From Pedobacter sp. KBS0701 (GTDB lineage Bacteria > Bacteroidota > Bacteroidia > Sphingobacteriales > Sphingobacteriaceae), in assembly GCF_005938645.2 (NCBI RefSeq), contig NZ_CP042171.1:1922001-1986000 (forward strand): 64,000 nucleotides of DNA, written 5' to 3'. Positions 48,231 through 57,296 of this stretch are shown here, piece by piece. The translations under genes were made by a program, and so were the position numbers. Position 1 is the first letter of the stretch. The number at the start of each line of letters is the position of its first letter. The notes under the pieces were generated by a model. That model searched no databases. It saw nothing but the letters and a program-made list of their open reading frames with translations, and was not told the origin of the DNA.

Positions 48231-50378
48231 ATGAAGTTGCTAACCAAATCCTTAACCATTCTCTTAATGGGAGTTATTGTGAGCCTGCACCAATCTTATG
48301 CGCAAACTAAACTAACGCCATACGTAAACACCTTTATTGGTACCGCACCATTAACTGATCCTAAAATTTTAGGGTATGAGTTGCCACAGGGCTGGCGATC
48401 GTGGGCTGGTTTAACTTTTCCGGGTAGCTCATTGCCTAACGCGATGGTGCAATTAAGTCCGGTTACAGAATTTGGCTCTGGCGCGGGCTACGAGTATGAA
48501 GACGATACTATTTATGGTTTTGCACACACCAATAAAGGCCACTGGAATCTCTGTAACATCCCCATTTTACCGCTTTCCAATCCTGGGAATAAGTTTGGAT
48601 CAAAGTTTTCGCACAAAAACGAAAGTGCGGCACCAGGGTTTTATCAGGTTTATTTGGATGATTATCAGGTAAATGTAAAGCTTACTTCAACATTAAGAGC
48701 CGGATTTCATCAGTATGAATATAAAAACAATCACGATCGGCAGATACTATTTCTGCTCGGAAAGGCCAATAGTGGTGTTTCTACCTGGAATATCGAGCAG
48801 GTTGGCTCTTCCGCTGTAAAGGGCTTTCAGGGTGGTGAGAATATTTATTTTTATGCAACTATAAACGGCAAAATAGATAAACTTAATCAAACAGATGTTG
48901 GCAAACGCTCGGGTTATGCCATTATCCATTTAACTGATGGAAATACAGGACCCGTAGAATTAAGAATCGGACTCTCGTTTGTGAGCACTACCAATGCCAA
49001 AGAGAATTTAGAAAAAGAAATAGGTAATAAAACTTTTGTTCAAATCCGTAACGAAGCGACTGCAAAATGGGAATCACTTTTATCAAATATCCAGGTAAAA
49101 GGTGGTACTGAAAAACAAAAACAGATGTTATATTCGTGCCTGTACCGCTCATTCTTATGGCCTGCTTTGCGCAGTGATATAAACGGTGAATTTAAAGATG
49201 CAAAGCACAATGTGGTAAAAGGAAATTTCAATTATTATACGGAGCCATCGCTTTGGGATACCTACCGCAATAAAGATGTGCTTTTAGGTCTGATTACACC
49301 TAAAGTAACCTTAGATGTAATTAAATCAATGAAAGATGTTGGCGATAAAACGGGTTTTATTCCCACATTTTTTCACGGCGACCATGGTGCCTCTTCAATT
49401 GCAGGCGCTTATTTGAGGGGGATAGATGATTTCGATATTAAAGGAACTTACCAGATTTTATTGCGTAATGCTAATGTGGATGGTGGGGCCCGTCCATTTG
49501 TGAAAGAATATATCGAGAAAGGGTATATTTCAGACCCTGATATTAAAAATCCGCATGTAGAAACCAAGGCCAGGGCAGGTGTTTCTAAAACGCTGGAGTA
49601 TGCCTATGATGATTATTCGCTGGCCCAAATCGCTAAAAAACTAGGCGATAGCAGCAATTACCGCATCCTGATGGCCAGGTCGAAAAACTATAAAAATATG
49701 TTCGATCCAGGTACACGCTTCATGAGGGGCAGATTAGAGAATGGCGACTGGATTAAACCTTTTAATCCACAATACCCTTATTACGAATATATGTACAGAG
49801 AAGCCAATGCATGGCAGGTTTCGTTTTATGCTCCTCATGATATGAAAGGTTTAATCGAGCTATATGGCGGAGCAAAAGGCTTCGAATCCAAGTTAGATTC
49901 TTTGTTCACTGTGCCCTGGAACCCGAAATATGTAGCAAGGAATGTTGAAACCATGATTGGTCAATACTGCCAGGGCAACCAGCCGGATCATGAAGCTCCT
50001 TTTGCCTATACCTTTATTGGCAAGCCAGAAAAATCACAAAAAATTATTGATAAGATCTTAAACGAATTATATGGTATAGGGGCCGGTGGTTTGGCGCTTT
50101 CAGGAATGGATGATGCCGGCGAAATGTCTGCCTGGTATGTATTCAGTTCTTTAGGTTTGTATACATTCTCTGCCACTGATCCAGAATACCTGGTTACCGC
50201 TCCGCTTTTTGATGAGATTAAATGGAAAACCAGTACGGGTAAATTGTTAACGATCAGCAAACCTGGTAAGGGAAGGGGCATTACCAATATTAAAGTTAAC
50301 GGGAAAGCAAATAATGGATATTTCATCTCCCATGATTTGTTTAAAAATGGAGGTAAAGTAGAGATCGTTACACAATAA
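48231..50378 (+). CDS. GH92 alpha-mannosidase
   Basis: The 715-residue protein has a signal peptide ending 'QSYAQ' and a full GH92 module. It begins 'YVNTFIGTAPLTDP' and shows 'GSGAGYEYEDDTIYGFAHTNKGHW', 'LYRSFLWPALRSDINGEF', 'SLWDTYRNKDVLLGLI' and 'GMDDAGEMSAWYVFSSLGLYTFS'. GH92 enzymes are Ca2+-dependent exo-alpha-mannosidases of Bacteroidota acting on N-glycans and mannan. The usual Asn of the Gly-Asn-Asp-Asp motif is Met here. A clear terminator follows. Confidence 0.94.
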   Translation: MKLLTKSLTILLMGVIVSLHQSYAQTKLTPYVNTFIGTAPLTDPKILGYELPQGWRSWAGLTFPGSSLPNAMVQLSPVTEFGSGAGYEYEDDTIYGFAHTNKGHWNLCNIPILPLSNPGNKFGSKFSHKNESAAPGFYQVYLDDYQVNVKLTSTLRAGFHQYEYKNNHDRQILFLLGKANSGVSTWNIEQVGSSAVKGFQGGENIYFYATINGKIDKLNQTDVGKRSGYAIIHLTDGNTGPVELRIGLSFVSTTNAKENLEKEIGNKTFVQIRNEATAKWESLLSNIQVKGGTEKQKQMLYSCLYRSFLWPALRSDINGEFKDAKHNVVKGNFNYYTEPSLWDTYRNKDVLLGLITPKVTLDVIKSMKDVGDKTGFIPTFFHGDHGASSIAGAYLRGIDDFDIKGTYQILLRNANVDGGARPFVKEYIEKGYISDPDIKNPHVETKARAGVSKTLEYAYDDYSLAQIAKKLGDSSNYRILMARSKNYKNMFDPGTRFMRGRLENGDWIKPFNPQYPYYEYMYREANAWQVSFYAPHDMKGLIELYGGAKGFESKLDSLFTVPWNPKYVARNVETMIGQYCQGNQPDHEAPFAYTFIGKPEKSQKIIDKILNELYGIGAGGLALSGMDDAGEMSAWYVFSSLGLYTFSATDPEYLVTAPLFDEIKWKTSTGKLLTISKPGKGRGITNIKVNGKANNGYFISHDLFKNGGKVEIVTQ

Positions 50379-50424
50379 GCTTATTTTAAATAACGATTTA
50401 TTTAAGAAAGAAAATCTATTTAGA

Positions 50425-50456
50425 AAGCGGTTTCATAAATAGGAAACCGCTTTTTT
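50425..50456 (+). terminator. Intrinsic terminator after the GH92 gene
   Basis: A 10-bp perfect stem AAGCGGTTTC/GAAACCGCTT (50425-50434 with 50443-50452), 8-base loop and six T. Confidence 0.9.
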
Positions 50457-50573
50457 GTTGATTTTTAATTGGTTATTGATAAAGAATTATTTTACAATAA
50501 ATTTTCACTTTTAGTATAAAAATATTAATATTGATTTGAAAATCAGGTTATTGACTCAAATATTGTTAATTGC

Positions 50574-50948
50574 ATGAGAAGATATACTGTAACACAAAGA
50601 AGCAGATACCCCCTTGTTTTTATTGAGATAGCTGGCATCTCAATATTTTCTGCTTATTGGCTGTGTAAACAGTACGGCTGGGATTGGATTATGGGCATTG
50701 CTATTTTCGTGACTTGCCTTGTCGCTATTGGGATGCTTTTTTTTCGGTTCAGAATTTTCCGTTACATTTTTTCGATCGTGTTTTCATTGGCCTGGGGATT
50801 TTTGGCCTTTATATTCGCTTCCAGTGCAAGCAAGTCTAACTTGAGCCATTGGATAGCCCTTATCTTAGTGTTCATTATAAGCCTTTTTATCCATCGTAGC
50901 TATTTTTATATCGAAACCAACAGTAAAAAGATAGACTTTAGGGCTTAA
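50574..50948 (+). CDS. Small membrane protein of unknown function
   Basis: The 124-residue protein has about four membrane segments (residues 16-32, 38-55, 60-82 and 90-110) and a short basic N-terminus. The tail 'YIETNSKKIDFRA' is polar. No family is recognised. It lies alone between a terminator and a convergent DUF1275 gene. Confidence 0.65.
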   Translation: MRRYTVTQRSRYPLVFIEIAGISIFSAYWLCKQYGWDWIMGIAIFVTCLVAIGMLFFRFRIFRYIFSIVFSLAWGFLAFIFASSASKSNLSHWIALILVFIISLFIHRSYFYIETNSKKIDFRA

Positions 50949-51016
50949 TTAAAAATACACTCAGGATTTTAAGAATTAAGCGTGCAAGGGGATTAAAATC
51001 AGTTGATAAAATATTT

Positions 51017-51760
51017 TTATTTTGGTGTTGAATCACTAAACTTCCTTTTCAGATGATAATACCGAAATAACAGGCGGTCATACCATAGAGCACCTAGCAG
51101 CATTACAACAGGAAGTAATAATATTTTTAGCTGAAAATGCTGATATCCCAGTCCACCCAACATTCCGCCTAAAAAGAATCCGCTTATGATCATGGTTTTA
51201 AGGAAAATACTCCTGCGTATTGCTTTATATACTGAGTTTTCTTTGTAAAGCAATAATTGAGAAAGTTCTATACCCAAATCTGTGAAAAGTCCTGTCAGGT
51301 GGGTGGTTCTCACTACAGACTGCGAAACCTTGGTTACCAACGCATTTTGCAGTCCCATCGAAAATAATAAGGCCGAAGCTATAACTGATGGATACGTCTG
51401 ATACCATTCAGGAGCTAAAAAGCAGGTCAAACTGATGGAAAGCATGACGCCGATTTCCAGAGAGATAGGGATAATATAAGAATTGTGGGATCTGTATTTT
51501 GATGCCCATTCCATGATCAGTCCTGATACAAAGGCACCGGATAAAAAAAACAGTATATAATACAGATAGGTAAAAGCCATACTATAGTTCTCCAGGAAAA
51601 GTTGTTCAGAAAAAAATGCAAAATGTCCGGTTACATTTGTTGTTAAGGTATGTACCGACAAAACCCCGGAGATATTCACAATCCCCGCCACAGTTGATAA
51701 GATCGAGGCTAGTTTTAGATTATGGGAATAGGTACGGCCTTTCCCTTTGTGTCTGAACAT
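51017..51760 (-). CDS. DUF1275 (YoaK-type) membrane protein
   Basis: The 247-residue protein has about six membrane segments. The DUF1275 markers are 'STVAGIVNISGVLSVHTLTTNVTGHF' in the first segment, 'SGLIMEWASKYR', and 'ASALLFSMGLQNALVTKVSQSVVRTTHLTGLFTDLGIELSQ'-type sequence in the middle. The family is widespread and uncharacterised. It is a single gene. Confidence 0.88.
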   Translation of the reverse strand: MFRHKGKGRTYSHNLKLASILSTVAGIVNISGVLSVHTLTTNVTGHFAFFSEQLFLENYSMAFTYLYYILFFLSGAFVSGLIMEWASKYRSHNSYIIPISLEIGVMLSISLTCFLAPEWYQTYPSVIASALLFSMGLQNALVTKVSQSVVRTTHLTGLFTDLGIELSQLLLYKENSVYKAIRRSIFLKTMIISGFFLGGMLGGLGYQHFQLKILLLPVVMLLGALWYDRLLFRYYHLKRKFSDSTPK

Positions 51761-52322
51761 CTGTAGATTCTTTACCCGCTAATTTACAAAATTCAATCGC
51801 AATCCCATTTAATAATGATCTCCGTTATATTTTGTATGCAGAAATATGGAATCTGTGAGAAACTTAAGGTACTACACATTTAAACATATTGGCAAACAAA
51901 TACTGATAAAATTAATAGTATTGAAATTGGATATGCTGTTTTTAATTTTCCATTAAAGCTTTGCACCTATCAATTATTCACAGCTTAATTTTTAGATGTT
52001 TGTAGCGTCTGGCAGTGTTTTCACCAATGTACACCACATATTCGATTGTGATGCAAAGAATGATCACCATGCCCAACCAAATAAAGCGGCCACAAGCTTT
52101 TCGAATATTTTTTTTACGTTATCATGAGGAGTATTTAAAGTTCAGAATTTGTTTATTTATATGTATAAACTTACGTATTGATCATTCTTTGCATATTTTA
52201 TACGTCAGTTCAAATTGTTGATTTTTTATTCAGTGAAAGACAATTCTTAGCACATTAATCATTGAAATGTCATTGTGGCCGGGGATTTGCAGGGTGACAG
52301 CTGAATTAATAATCTTCCTGAT
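51761..52322. other. Gene-free stretch with a 16-bp inverted repeat
   Basis: No credible gene. ATGCAAAGAATGATCA at 52051-52066 is repeated exactly in inverse orientation at 52179-52194, 112 bases apart, which could bound a 144-bp element or form a large stem. The remainder is AT-rich without notable features. Confidence 0.6.
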
Positions 52323-54194
52323 ATGATCAAAAATCTCTTGTTTACGCTTCTAACCATCTCCATCACATCAACAATTTTCATTTCCTGTACAAAGTCAGTT
52401 GACGAAAAGCTGGAAGACCTTAAGAAAGAAAAGCTTGCTTTTGAAAAAAAAGTAGCAGCAATTAAAAACGATAGCCTTAGAAAACAAGCCAAAGAATTTG
52501 GCGGAATGCTTTTCTGGTTCCAGGAGATTGACCTTGAGAACGAACGTCCGCCAAAGGATACGGTATATGATGAAAATCCATTCCTTATCCTAAAAGATTA
52601 TGGTTCTACAGGCGACATGGCAAGTAATTATTTAGACGGCATCTTAGTGGAGAAGGACGAGTCTAGAGGTGATAAAATTGAACTGAAACTTCATTACCCC
52701 TTTGCCCTTCCATTTGCCCAAAAAACATCCTGGAAAAGTGTAAAATTTAACGACAATTCCAGTACAGACATTATTGAGGATGAAAATAACTCCCTCATCA
52801 GCAGACAAGTGGTAAGAACCAATTGGAACAACGAGGAAGGATTTGATATCCTTTATCCTGATGAAAAATCCTATTCAGCAGACCCCGTTTCCTTAAACGG
52901 TTCTGTCGAAGCACAAATCCCGAAAGCCATCTTAAAGTTTACTTTCGCCGGCAATGAAAGAGGTGACACCAAAGAACAGCATGGCATCAAAGTGAAACTA
53001 GCAAGTGTTAAAGGGCATGCGGTAAGTATAGAGGTTGAAAATCCCAATAAAACAGACCCTGCCGTGGATACCGAGAAAATGGATTTAGTGACCATTTTGG
53101 CAACTGACAAAACAAAAAAGTTTTTGCACCAAAGTGGATCTTCCAGCGGTTCAGGCGAAATGTTTGATTTTTACAAAAAACTTTTAAATGAGGTTGTAGA
53201 CAATCCGGAGAAAGTAGGCACACTACAAAAGGACCTGGATGAGGAGCAACGTAAGTATGATGAAAAGCATAAAAATAGGTCATACTATTCCGCTTACTTT
53301 AAAGGCACGGTAGAGGATGTGGTGATTTATGTGATGGATTATTCAAAAGCTACGATCCGGAAAAAGAACTTTTCATTGCCGGTTTATTCTTTTAAGGCAG
53401 CTGAAAGAGGTTATAACAGCACTGCTCCATACCAGGAAGTATTTGACATCCCAACTTATGCCACGGCCTACGACCCTGCTGTGGATAAGCTTTTAAGTAC
53501 AAAGCCAGAGCTGTATGCAGGAGAAATTGGCAACAAAATTAAAATTGATCAATCGTCCATGACTTACACAACTCCATCGGGTGATCAAGAGAAATGGCGG
53601 GTAAGCTTCGAATATCCGGAATTGATGAGTTCTTTTTTTATTAATAATATAAGCCGGTACGAGGATGCAAAAGAAGTTGCCTTTTTTGAGGAGCAGGATG
53701 GAAAGCAAATCTCCATTCCAAAGGATTCGATTGACTATGGTAACGGGGAGTTTAACGGCACTGTTCCTGTGGTTGAATTTAACAGATCCAGCCTTAATTT
53801 TGTACCCAAGGGAATACTTGCAAAAGCAAAGTATGTTAAGGGAGTAATGCAGCTTAATCTTGCCGAAATTTCCAAAGCCAGTTACCGCATCGATCAACTT
53901 CCTCCAGGAATCACGGTATCTGGCAATAAGGTGATGGTTGACGAGGCAATAATAAAAGATAAGATCTTAATTTATCCAAAGAATACTTCGGGAAGGTATT
54001 TAAAGAAAATTACTTCCGCGAGTTTCAGCAGGGGTGATAATTTCGGGCCTCATATAAAGGCAGACTATTATTACGGGAAACCTTTCCTGCTTGAATGCTA
54101 CCTGTTGAAGGGCAATCACCTTGTTGATTACCACTTCAATGTGAAATTAACTTATGACGAGCAGAAAAAAGAGGAAAAAACAAAATCAAAATAA
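52323..54194 (+). CDS. Large lipoprotein of unknown function
   Basis: The 623-residue protein has a lipoprotein signal ending 'IFISCTK' (Cys22), then a short coiled coil (about 27-62, 'EKLEDLKKEKLAFEKKVAAIKNDSLRKQ'-type heptads). Beta-rich domains follow. A helical insert near 275-325 is rich in Lys/Glu ('DLDEEQRKYDEKHKN'), and the C-terminus ends Lys-rich. I do not recognise a family, active site or repeat. It would sit on the outer or inner membrane facing the periplasm or surface. It stands alone at the edge of the accessory region. Confidence 0.8.
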   Translation: MIKNLLFTLLTISITSTIFISCTKSVDEKLEDLKKEKLAFEKKVAAIKNDSLRKQAKEFGGMLFWFQEIDLENERPPKDTVYDENPFLILKDYGSTGDMASNYLDGILVEKDESRGDKIELKLHYPFALPFAQKTSWKSVKFNDNSSTDIIEDENNSLISRQVVRTNWNNEEGFDILYPDEKSYSADPVSLNGSVEAQIPKAILKFTFAGNERGDTKEQHGIKVKLASVKGHAVSIEVENPNKTDPAVDTEKMDLVTILATDKTKKFLHQSGSSSGSGEMFDFYKKLLNEVVDNPEKVGTLQKDLDEEQRKYDEKHKNRSYYSAYFKGTVEDVVIYVMDYSKATIRKKNFSLPVYSFKAAERGYNSTAPYQEVFDIPTYATAYDPAVDKLLSTKPELYAGEIGNKIKIDQSSMTYTTPSGDQEKWRVSFEYPELMSSFFINNISRYEDAKEVAFFEEQDGKQISIPKDSIDYGNGEFNGTVPVVEFNRSSLNFVPKGILAKAKYVKGVMQLNLAEISKASYRIDQLPPGITVSGNKVMVDEAIIKDKILIYPKNTSGRYLKKITSASFSRGDNFGPHIKADYYYGKPFLLECYLLKGNHLVDYHFNVKLTYDEQKKEEKTKSK

Positions 54195-54706
54195 TCAATA
54201 TTTCAGGTACCTTAAGCATAGCGGGTACTTGAAAAATTTTGAACACTAAGCATACCACCTTAGTTTTCCATATTACTCAAACCTGATGTTGTGCCATAAT
54301 TTTCGTATCTTAGCATAACCAAAAGGGTAATCACCCAATTTAATCCTTTGATTAAAAATCCCCAAAAAAACATTCTAAAGTCCACCTTCACCCCACATTT
54401 ACCCCACGTTTAGGCCACCTTCCGCCCAGGTCTGCTTCGTACTTACTTGCACGCTACTTTACACTTACTTCGGTTGAGTTTTAGCCTTGGTATAGATCAG
54501 ATAGGTTAAAGATTTATCTTGCTTTCGATTGGTGGGTTAACAATAGCCAAAAAAAAGGTGAGGAGAAAGTTAACCTAAGGTATTGTTGGTGTATAGCTGT
54601 GTCGGAGAAGGGCAGGTAAATAGGCAATAAAGGGCTGTTTGGGATTTTAGCATAGTGAAATCCTTTTTAAATAAAAATCCCCTAATGAGAATTGGAGGAT
54701 TTTTAT
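54195..54706. other. Gene-free stretch at the edge of the accessory region
   Basis: AT-rich sequence with a C/T-rich run at about 54378-54480 ('cacattaccccacg', 'cttccgcccagg'). No gene, tRNA or transposase is visible. Confidence 0.4.
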
Positions 54707-55032
54707 GATCCCGCTGGGATTGGCTCAGCCCCACAACCCCGAACCCGACCCTGAGCCTTTTACAAATCGAACCCAGGCCGGCACTTCTGTTCGAATCCCA
54801 AACGGGAATAAAACAAAAAAGAGGCTGTCTCAAAAGTCTCTTTTTCAAAAGTTGTGCAAAATAAAATTTGTCTCAAATCTTTAATAAGACCAAAAAGGGC
54901 AATTTTCTAAATTGAAAATTGCCCTTTTTACATTCGAGTCTGACCATTTTTGGTATTCTGCCAAATTAAATTCCGAGAAGGCTGTCTTGTTTTTATTTTT
55001 GAGACAGCCTCTTCTTGTGATCCCGCTGGGAT
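54707..55032. repeat. GATCCCGCTGGGAT direct repeats flanking tRNA-3'-end-like debris
   Basis: The 14-mer GATCCCGCTGGGAT occurs at 54707-54720 and again at 55019-55032. Read on the minus strand, it resembles the 3' ends of many tRNA genes. Between them 'tgttcgaatccca' and 'aatcgaaccca' resemble T-arms, but no whole tRNA can be folded. The pattern suggests att-site remnants of integrations at a tRNA gene. Confidence 0.45.
54819..55013. mobile_element. 195-bp element with perfect 17-bp terminal inverted repeats
   Basis: Ends AAGAGGCTGTCTCAAAA (54819-54835) and its exact complement (54997-55013) bound 195 bp with no coding capacity. Inside is a 15-bp perfect hairpin (54892-54906 with 54915-54929) followed by T. 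'GAGGCTGTCTCAAAA' ends are, as I recall, typical of IS1182-type elements in Bacteroidota, so this is probably a MITE or solo IS remnant. Confidence 0.75.
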
Positions 55033-55301
55033 AATAACTTAATAATCCAAGCGGTACTAAATGAGCAAGTTATAAATAATAGTTAGTCGTCATTTCTGAT
55101 TGGGCACCAAATTGGGCACCAGTTATTTCGATACGATTTGATTAACTTTCAAGAACAATCTTCAAATCAAATATATAAAAAATGTATGTCTATTTTGTAG
55201 AAACTTCTATTGCAAATATCTATTATTTCAATTCCTTTTCGTCAATTCAATGGGCATCTATCAAAATATTTCTTGAATAATTTATATTTGATTGATTACT
55301 C

Positions 55302-55830
55302 TCAGAAATTATTAAATGAATACTCCACCCCGGTGAGTTTTTCTGCCAACATCCACAACTTGCTTGCAGGGTCGAGGTCTTTTGCCTTTGGGAATAACTG
55401 CAGGTCCTGGCGAACCTTTGAGATGCATAAATCCTTAAGGTCCCCAATAAGTTCCGTTCTACACAGCGGGGTCTGTTGCCACAAACGGGGACGCTAAAGC
55501 AGCTTTATCGGCGGCTTGCGAGATTAATGTGTAACGATCTTTTCGATTATAAAGCCGCTTGTGGGCTGAAGATTGGTAGGCGAAACTCCCGTATGAACAG
55601 CGACAGAAATGGTCTTTGAGCCAGACACGGCTAACCTCCTGGTCAGTTCCAAGGCGAATGCTAAGTTGGCAAGCTTGGCCTGTCCATATGCTTCGAAAGG
55701 CTTATATTTTTTCGTTCAGTCATGATATCTTCAAAATCAAACTTTGCAAAATTAGCCGCTGAGCTCGAGGGCGACACCACTCGCGATGCTGGAGTTGAAA
55801 TCAGTAATGGTAAAGTAAGCATGGCATCAG
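55302..55830 (-). pseudogene. Decayed short-chain dehydrogenase/reductase
   Basis: Pieces of one SDR protein appear in order in different minus-strand frames. From 55830 down: 'PASRVVSPSSSAANFAKFDF' with 'EDIMTERK'; then, after a shift at a T6 run (55707-55712), 'KPFEAYGQAKLANLAFALEL' with the catalytic Tyr-x3-Lys and 'ISVAVHTGVSPTNLQ'. Next comes 'QAADKAALASPFVATDPAV' followed by a stop, then 'KDLDPASKLWMLAEKLTGVEYSF', the family's C-terminal helix. At least two frameshifts and a stop break it. A weaker N-terminal trace extends to about 55930. Confidence 0.75.
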
Positions 55831-56051
55831 CTTTTTAGGATTAAAACTAAACTTGCCCAAAGCGTCTTGCGCCAGATAATGTAACGTGGATGCTTTTGCG
55901 AGCAGCCAATTTTATCAAACCATGTGCACCATACTTTTGGTTTAAACTGAAAGTCTACCAGATCAGGAGGAGGAACTCATAGTCCAAAGACCAGACAGAT
56001 ATACGGATGCAGACCTGCCATATACATTCCCCAAGATCTACATAATTATCT

Positions 56052-56273
56052 TTAAATAATGTATTCATGATCAGAACAATACACTAAAATATCGCCTGGT
56101 TGACAATTTAGTGCCTTACAAATTGCCTCCAATGTGCTTAAACGTACAGCTTTTATTTTACCTTGCTTCATAATTGACAAGTTTGATAGTGTGATGTTTG
56201 TTAATTCGGACAGCTTGTTAAGACTCATCTTTCTTTTTGCCATAACGACGTCTAGATTTATCACAATGCTCAT
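56052..56273 (-). CDS. XRE-family (Cro/CI-type) transcriptional regulator
   Basis: The 73-residue protein is almost entirely one helix-turn-helix domain: 'MAKRKMSLNKLSELTNITLSNLSIMKQGKIKAVRLSTLEAICKALN'-type sequence with 'QPGDILVY' at the end. It is of the short YozG-like class usually paired with a DUF2975 membrane protein, as here. The genes overlap by one base. It probably represses its own operon through the inverted repeat at 56912-56946. Confidence 0.9.
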   Translation of the reverse strand: MSIVINLDVVMAKRKMSLNKLSELTNITLSNLSIMKQGKIKAVRLSTLEAICKALNCQPGDILVYCSDHEYII

Positions 56274-56887
56274 TATACTGTTAATTTATTTTCTTCTTCC
56301 AATTCAATTCCCAGCTTAAAAATTTCGATTGCTGCGAACAACGTTATTGAAGTAAACAACAAAGCATAATTTAAAGATGGAGATAGTGTTACGAATTTGC
56401 CAATAGCTAGATTAGTTTGGAAGAATTTATTGGCAATTAAGGTAAATACAAACTGCATAATAGGAATTACTAAGATTATTGCTGCAATTACTCTTAAATG
56501 ATTAAGATTACTTTTAACAAAGTTTTTATCCGTCTCGAAATTTTTAAAGATCTGTTTTATTTTATAGGTAATAAATATTACAATCCCTATGCAAATTGTA
56601 TAAACAACTGTCATCAGAGCCACATTTTGCCAGCTGGATTCTAGATGAAATACTAAAAAACCGGCATAACTGTCAAGCCTTGCATCGGCAATATTTGTAT
56701 TCACAGCTTTAATACTCATGATGTTTGTCTGAGAAAAACTTACAGGAAACATTACGACAATTTGTGTTCTAAAGTTAGCAGATGCTAAAAATAATGATAG
56801 AAACGATACACCACATAGTATTTCCAAATACCATAGAATAGTTATCATCTGGGATAGAATTTTAAATTTGGTTCTTGAGGCTGGCAT
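56273..56887 (-). CDS. DUF2975 membrane protein
   Basis: The 204-residue protein has four membrane segments (about 12-33, 78-100, 127-148 and 166-188), matching the DUF2975 family in length and layout. It ends with 'GIELEEENKLTV', and an acid-rich end after the last helix is common in the family. DUF2975 proteins are always found with small XRE regulators; the membrane partner may sense a signal and control the regulator, but this is not proved. It is the first gene of the pair. Confidence 0.88.
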   Translation of the reverse strand: MPASRTKFKILSQMITILWYLEILCGVSFLSLFLASANFRTQIVVMFPVSFSQTNIMSIKAVNTNIADARLDSYAGFLVFHLESSWQNVALMTVVYTICIGIVIFITYKIKQIFKNFETDKNFVKSNLNHLRVIAAIILVIPIMQFVFTLIANKFFQTNLAIGKFVTLSPSLNYALLFTSITLFAAIEIFKLGIELEEENKLTV

Positions 56888-56911
56888 AATATTTATTTTA
56901 TTTTCAAATTT

Positions 56912-56946
56912 AATAAATATTTATTGATTATCAATAAATATTTATT
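56912..56946. promoter_or_regulatory. 35-bp perfect inverted repeat, candidate XRE operator
   Basis: Two copies of the palindrome AATAAATATTTATT (56912-56925 and 56933-56946) are spaced 21 bp centre to centre, two helical turns. With the central GAT-T-ATC they form a perfect 35-bp inverted repeat. It starts 25 bases upstream of the DUF2975 start codon. Confidence 0.65.
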
Positions 56947-57162
56947 ATTAATAATACTTTTTTTCTTGGTAAACTTTTATGGTGATACTATTGATAGGGT
57001 ACTGCCGTCCATATTATTTGAAAGACCATATCAGAGCGATTCATTTCAAAACACCGTAGATCTCTCGATCAATATATCGGCTTAGAACTGCAAGATTTGT
57101 CTAACATCGCTAATATGTTATTATTTTTTAATCAATTCTTTCCATTTTTTAGCAGAATTAAG

Positions 57163-57183
57163 GTAACAATTTAAAATTGTTAC
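57163..57183. promoter_or_regulatory. 21-bp perfect inverted repeat upstream of the RiPP precursors
   Basis: GTAACAATTT-A-AAATTGTTAC lies 113 bases before the first precursor ATG. It is a good operator candidate. A weaker dyad, CGATCA...TGATCG, follows at 57218-57238. No -7 consensus is obvious between them and the gene. Confidence 0.5.
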
Positions 57184-57296
57184 AAAAGCCTTTATATTCA
57201 ACCAATCTTTATTACCGCGATCATTGGATAAGTGATCGGTTATTGCTTCGAAACGCGTTTAACCTAATATATTTTTACATTTAAATTCACAATCCA

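Noticed and set aside
51960-52221. 68-codon open frame in the stretch before the large lipoprotein
   Set aside because: It covers the inverted repeat, has no family resemblance and reads as low-complexity AT-rich sequence.
53493-53897. 134-codon minus-strand frame inside the large lipoprotein gene
   Set aside because: It is a shadow of the well-supported plus-strand gene, which has a signal peptide and sensible composition.
54707-54810. Complete tRNA gene
   Set aside because: T-arm-like pieces are present, but no acceptor stem, D-arm or anticodon arm can be assembled.
54570-54848. 92-codon minus-strand frame across the tRNA-like debris
   Set aside because: The frame runs through the MITE end and T-arm-like sequence, both non-coding.
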